Source of the DNA: Actinomycetota bacterium
GTDB lineage: Bacteria > Actinomycetota > Humimicrobiia > Humimicrobiales > Humimicrobiaceae
DNA length: 9,952 bases
Assembly: GCA_023379515.1 (NCBI GenBank)
Contig: JAMCQQ010000494.1
Span: forward strand, 1-9,952
Direction: 5' to 3'
The notes under the pieces are model-generated. The model made no database searches. It saw only the letters and a program-made list of their open reading frames with translations, and was not told where the DNA came from. Position numbers and translations under genes: made by a program. This document shows positions 7,565 to 9,952 of this stretch, piece by piece; positions within the stretch are counted from its first letter, which is position 1, and each line of letters begins with the position of its first letter.

Positions 7565-7768
7565 TTATTTCTTTCCGGTTCTTGGAGTTCTTCTCATGGT
7601 TCTTCTTATTAACTGAGATTTTGTGGTATTAATACCGTCAAAACCGGGAATAGATTCCGGCATAGCACCCCCTAGTAACTTTCTGATTCTTTCATGTTGT
7701 CCTCTTAAGGCATGACCGTTTTGTTCTGAATAATGTCCGTTGTTCTTATTTAATTCGGTCATAAACAC
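7565..7768 (-). CDS. small basic protein of unknown function downstream of lexA
   Basis: A 67-residue frame that I do not recognise. It begins MFMTELNKNN, has a polar middle with HYSEQNGHALRGQHERIRKLLGG, a short hydrophobic/Gly-Pro segment (MPESIPGFDGI) and a strongly basic tail (LIRRTMRRTPRTGKK). There is no Cys, signal peptide or membrane segment; the tail suggests nucleic-acid or ribosome contact, but this is only inference. GTG at 7768 is favoured because AGGA at 7781-7778 lies 9 nt before it; ATG 7762 would be too far from that site. It follows lexA on the same strand after 47 nt and ends one base from the dedA stop. Lack of any overlapping gene on the other strand, a proper ribosome site and ordinary composition support a real gene. 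It could be co-transcribed with lexA and so damage-inducible. Confidence 0.6.
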   Translation of the reverse strand: MFMTELNKNNGHYSEQNGHALRGQHERIRKLLGGAMPESIPGFDGINTTKSQLIRRTMRRTPRTGKK

Positions 7769-7806
7769 TAAAACATATCCTAAACTATAAAAGAGGCAGT
7801 GTTTTA
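7763..7806 (-). repeat. alternative inverted repeats covering the start of the small gene
   Basis: On the minus strand TAAAACACT (7806-7798) can pair through TAAAACA with TGTTTTA (7775-7769), or through AAACACT with AGTGTTT (7769-7763). The second arm contains the GTG start codon, and AGGA lies in the loop. Both pairings are 7 bp and AT-rich with loops of 24 and 28 nt, so stability is low. They cannot form together. There is no GC stem or T-run, so it is not a normal terminator. Confidence 0.25.
7778..7781 (-). promoter_or_regulatory. Shine-Dalgarno AGGA deciding the GTG start of the small gene
   Basis: The minus strand reads TTTAGGATATG; AGGA ends 9 nt before GTG 7768, a workable spacing, but 15 nt before ATG 7762. 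It favours the GTG start for the 67-residue protein. Confidence 0.45.
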
Positions 7807-7815
7807 AAATGGTTA

Positions 7816-8445
7816 TTAGATAAACTTTCTAACAATGCCGACAGCTTTTCCCTGGATAGTTAAGCTGGTCGGGTAAATCGGCGACATTTCTGAATTTGCG
7901 GGTTTTAAAACAACCCTGCCATTTTCTTTATAAAACTTTTTAAGTGTTGCTAAATTATTATCAACGATTGCGACCACTATATCTCCGTTTGCCGCTTCGG
8001 ACATTTTTTCTATAATCACATAATCACCGTCTAGAATTCCGTCTTCTATCATTGAATTTCCTTTAACCTGCAGAACATAAGCTGTGTTTTTACCAGATAA
8101 TAATGACGCAGACACATAAAAAGATTTATACGGGTCTGTATGAGGCTCTAAGGGGCTTCCGGCTGCAATGAATCCCAAAAGTGGTAACTCTATGGCCGGT
8201 TTACTGCCTGAAAGAGAGAGAGAAACCTTGTCATCAACGATTTTTAACACTCTTGTATTGCCATCTACCTTTTGAACGTATCCTTTCTCAACCAGCGATT
8301 TAATTAAATTATGGACTGTTGAATTACTTCTGTGCCCCGTACCTTGAGCAATTTCGGATAATGTCGGTGAGTAACCGTATTGTTTTTGAAACTGTGCTAA
8401 AAATTCGAGCACTTCTCTTTCTTTTTTATATAAAACTCCAGCCAT
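7816..8445 (-). CDS. lexA: LexA repressor, self-cleaving SOS regulator
   Basis: Transcriptional repressor of DNA-damage genes, inactivated by RecA-stimulated self-cleavage. From ATG 8445 it has 209 residues. The N-terminal winged helix-turn-helix covers about 1-70 (KEREVLEFL, YSPTLSEIAQ, recognition-helix region HRSNSTVHNLIKSL, wing GYVQKV). The linker leads to the S24-type protease domain with cleavage site Ala95-Gly96 (FIAAGSPLEP), catalytic Ser131 in GNSM and Lys169 in ATLKKF; all three are in place, so it should be cleavable. The frame runs back to an ATG at 8481, but that would place its start within the TTGACA/TATAAA promoter and add a non-family tail, so 8445 is preferred. The leader would be only about 9-10 nt and lacks a Shine-Dalgarno. 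It is divergent from uvrB, a classic SOS target, across 84 nt holding two dyads. Confidence 0.96.
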   Translation of the reverse strand: MAGVLYKKEREVLEFLAQFQKQYGYSPTLSEIAQGTGHRSNSTVHNLIKSLVEKGYVQKVDGNTRVLKIVDDKVSLSLSGSKPAIELPLLGFIAAGSPLEPHTDPYKSFYVSASLLSGKNTAYVLQVKGNSMIEDGILDGDYVIIEKMSEAANGDIVVAIVDNNLATLKKFYKENGRVVLKPANSEMSPIYPTSLTIQGKAVGIVRKFI

Positions 8446-8449
8446 ATAA

Positions 8450-8470
8450 TCGTATTTATATTTTATACGA
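8450..8470. promoter_or_regulatory. candidate LexA operator, dyad TCGTAT-N9-ATACGA
   Basis: A perfect 6-bp inverted repeat (8450-8455 and 8465-8470) spans the lexA -10 element and probable start site. Its location is where an autorepressor would bind. The sequence and 9-bp spacing do not match the LexA boxes I recall from E. coli, Bacillus, alphaproteobacteria or Leptospira. In AT-rich DNA a chance 6-bp dyad is possible. Confidence 0.4.
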
Positions 8471-8491
8471 AAAATATACAAACTTTGTCAA
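8462..8491 (-). promoter_or_regulatory. lexA promoter (TTGACA-N18-TATAAA)
   Basis: On the minus strand TTGACA (8491-8486) is followed after 18 bp by TATAAA (8467-8462); a 17-bp spacing gives GTATAA. The start would fall near 8455-8454, about 9 nt before ATG 8445. A second TATAAA at 8460-8455 is nearer the ATG but has no matching -35. Confidence 0.65.
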
Positions 8492-8502
8492 GAAGTCAAA
8501 GT
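8482..8502. promoter_or_regulatory. second dyad ACTTTG-N9-CAAAGT between lexA and uvrB promoters
   Basis: A perfect 6-bp inverted repeat (8482-8487 and 8497-8502) has the same 6-N9-6 layout as the dyad at 8450-8470, with centres 32 bp apart, about three helical turns. It covers the lexA -35 and ends 14 bp before the uvrB -10 hexamer. It also contains a direct repeat of GTCAA (8487-8491 and 8495-8499). The half-sites differ from the first dyad, so a shared protein is doubtful. Confidence 0.3.
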
Positions 8503-8513
8503 GTATCAATTTG

Positions 8514-8522
8514 TGTTAAAAT
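8514..8522 (+). promoter_or_regulatory. extended -10 of uvrB, positioned for a leaderless mRNA
   Basis: TGTTAAAAT is an extended -10 (TG at 8514-8515, TAAAAT at 8517-8522) ending 7 nt before ATG 8530, so transcription should begin at or next to the start codon. The -35 region (AAGTCA at 8493-8498) is poor, as is common for extended -10 promoters. No Shine-Dalgarno is present. Confidence 0.5.
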
Positions 8523-8529
8523 TATGTTT

Positions 8530-9952
8530 ATGAAATTTACGCTGGAATCAAAATTCAAACCCACAGGAGACCAACCGCAAGCTATAGAAAAGCTAGCTTA
8601 TGGCCTTGAAAAAAATTACAAAAATCAGGTTTTATTGGGTGTAACAGGCAGCGGAAAAACATTTACCATGGCAAATGTTATTCAGAAAATCCAAAAACCA
8701 ACTCTTGTTATCTCTCATAATAAAACGCTGGCTGCCCAGCTTTATCAGGAATTTAGAGATTTTTTTCCAAACAATGCGGTTTGTTATTTCGTCTCTTATT
8801 ACGATTATTATCAGCCAGAAGCGTATATTCCGCAAAGCGACACATATATAGAAAAAGAGGTTGAAATAAATGAAGAAATAGATAAATTGAGACTTTCCGC
8901 TACTACAAATTTGTTAACCAGAAAAGACGTAATTGTAGTTGCTTCGGTTTCCTGCATATATAACTTGGGTTCACCTTTAGAATATGGCAAGTTTGTTCTT
9001 GAATTAAAACAGGGAGTTAAATTAACACAAAAAGACATTATTTTGCGGCTTACCGACCTACAATATGAAAGAAATGATTACGAATTTAAAAGAGGCTCTT
9101 TTAGAATAAGAGGAGAAGATATAGATTTATTTCCGGCATATCTAGACTTTGGCGTAAGGATTACTATATCCAATAATAAAATAGAGAGTTTGGCTGAGTT
9201 TGATACTGTTAGCGCTGACACAATTACGCTATTACCAAGTTTAGTTATTTATCCTGCAAAACATTATATGACTAACCCTTTAACCTACAAGCAAGTTTTT
9301 CCAAAAATAAAAGATGATCTTGCCATAAGAATTAAGCAGTTAAAAAAACAAGGCAAAATACTAGAAGCTCATAGGCTTTTACAAAAAACTAATTACGACC
9401 TGGAAATGATAAAAGAAATTGGTTTTGTAAACGGTATAGAAAATTATTCAAGATACTTTGATGGCAGAAAGGAAGGAGAACCTCCATACAGTCTTTTAAA
9501 TTATTTTAAGGAGTGCGACAGGGATTTTTTAACAATTATAGACGAATCACACATAACTGTTCCGCAAATTAGAGGAATGTATAATGGAGACAAAGCCAGA
9601 AAACAAACTCTTATAGATTATGGTTTTAGACTTCCTTCGGCCTTGGATAACAGACCATTAAAATTTGAAGAATTTATGCGAAAAGTTAGCAGGATTATTT
9701 ATGTAAGCGCAACACCCAATGATTATGAAATTAGTCTTGCAAAAGAAAATAATGCCGTCGCCGAACAATTAATAAGACCGACAGGACTTGTTGACCCTAA
9801 AGTTGCTGTTAAACCAACAAAAGGTCAAATAGAAGATTTAATTTGGGAAGTTGAAAAACGAGTTAAGAAAAAACAACGAGTTTTAGTTACAACTCTTACC
9901 AAGAGAATGGCCGAGGACTTATCTTCATATTTACAGGAGCGGGACATAAAAG
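8530..9952 (+). CDS. uvrB: excinuclease ABC subunit B (partial, 3' end outside window)
   Basis: Damage-verification helicase-like subunit of UvrABC nucleotide excision repair. The frame is open from ATG 8530 to the window end, showing 474 residues of a protein usually about 660-670 long. Seen in order: FKPTGDQPQAI at the N-terminus, Walker A GVTGSGKT at 37-44, the damage-wedging beta-hairpin region YYDYYQPEAYIP at 90-101, SVSCIYNLGSP, the YERNDYEFKRGSFRIRG segment, NYDLEMIKEIGFVNGIENYSR, Walker B-type DESH at 338-341, and the motif SATP after it. The last helicase motifs and the UvrC-binding tail are cut off. An in-frame ATG at 8524 would add two residues, but the extended -10 places transcription start at about 8529-8530, favouring 8530. 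Divergent pairing with lexA implies SOS control. Confidence 0.97.
   Translation, partial: MKFTLESKFKPTGDQPQAIEKLAYGLEKNYKNQVLLGVTGSGKTFTMANVIQKIQKPTLVISHNKTLAAQLYQEFRDFFPNNAVCYFVSYYDYYQPEAYIPQSDTYIEKEVEINEEIDKLRLSATTNLLTRKDVIVVASVSCIYNLGSPLEYGKFVLELKQGVKLTQKDIILRLTDLQYERNDYEFKRGSFRIRGEDIDLFPAYLDFGVRITISNNKIESLAEFDTVSADTITLLPSLVIYPAKHYMTNPLTYKQVFPKIKDDLAIRIKQLKKQGKILEAHRLLQKTNYDLEMIKEIGFVNGIENYSRYFDGRKEGEPPYSLLNYFKECDRDFLTIIDESHITVPQIRGMYNGDKARKQTLIDYGFRLPSALDNRPLKFEEFMRKVSRIIYVSATPNDYEISLAKENNAVAEQLIRPTGLVDPKVAVKPTKGQIEDLIWEVEKRVKKKQRVLVTTLTKRMAEDLSSYLQERDIK

Noticed and set aside
7555..7572. Possible bidirectional terminator AGAAA/TTTCT at the dedA and small-gene stops
   Set aside because: The stem is 5 bp with a single G-C pair and an 8-nt loop, too weak to call.
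8632..9038. Minus-strand frames and a short plus-strand frame (8319-8519) around uvrB and lexA
   Set aside because: They fall opposite strongly conserved UvrB or LexA coding sequence or cross the divergent promoter region.

Overview
The window is a compact, AT-rich bacterial chromosome segment, about one-third G+C by eye. It carries ten protein genes, almost no spare DNA and no RNA gene, insertion sequence or CRISPR array that I can see. TGA is used as a stop (end of the phosphohexomutase gene and of rsmI), so the code-25 lineages (Gracilibacteria, Absconditabacteria) are unlikely. The low G+C, short gaps, scarce Shine-Dalgarno sites and somewhat divergent, slightly short housekeeping proteins would fit a Patescibacteria/CPR genome, perhaps Microgenomates-like. 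That placement is inference; nothing here proves the phylum.

Left part (1-6248, all + strand): the 3' end of holA (DNA polymerase III delta subunit) is followed 9 nt later by a phosphomannomutase/phosphoglucomutase. That gene overlaps by one base a bifunctional phosphoglucose/phosphomannose isomerase. After a 46-nt gap holding a well-formed promoter come phosphoenolpyruvate synthase and, one base later, enolase. Together these four enzymes interconvert hexose phosphates (G6P/G1P, F6P/M6P/M1P) and run the pyruvate-PEP-2-phosphoglycerate steps. This suits bidirectional lower glycolysis plus sugar-phosphate supply for surface glycans.

Middle (6240-7768): rsmI (- strand) overlaps the end of enolase by 9 nt. 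Its start lies only a few bases from that of a divergent DedA-family membrane protein, so each gene's promoter must sit inside the other's coding sequence. A small basic protein of unknown function (67 aa, - strand) follows, ending one base from the dedA stop and lying downstream of lexA.

Right part (7816-9952): lexA (- strand) and uvrB (+ strand, cut by the window end) are divergent across an 84-nt regulatory region. It holds a TTGACA/TATAAA lexA promoter, an extended -10 for uvrB and two 21-bp inverted repeats of 6-N9-6 form. This is a classic SOS pairing, with operator candidates that match no LexA box I can recall.

Most interesting points: leaderless start architecture at ppsA and uvrB; the candidate LexA operator; an enolase with Asn in place of the near-invariant His of the SHRSGET loop; and the small gene behind lexA. 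I found no convincing evidence of a wholly new multi-gene system.
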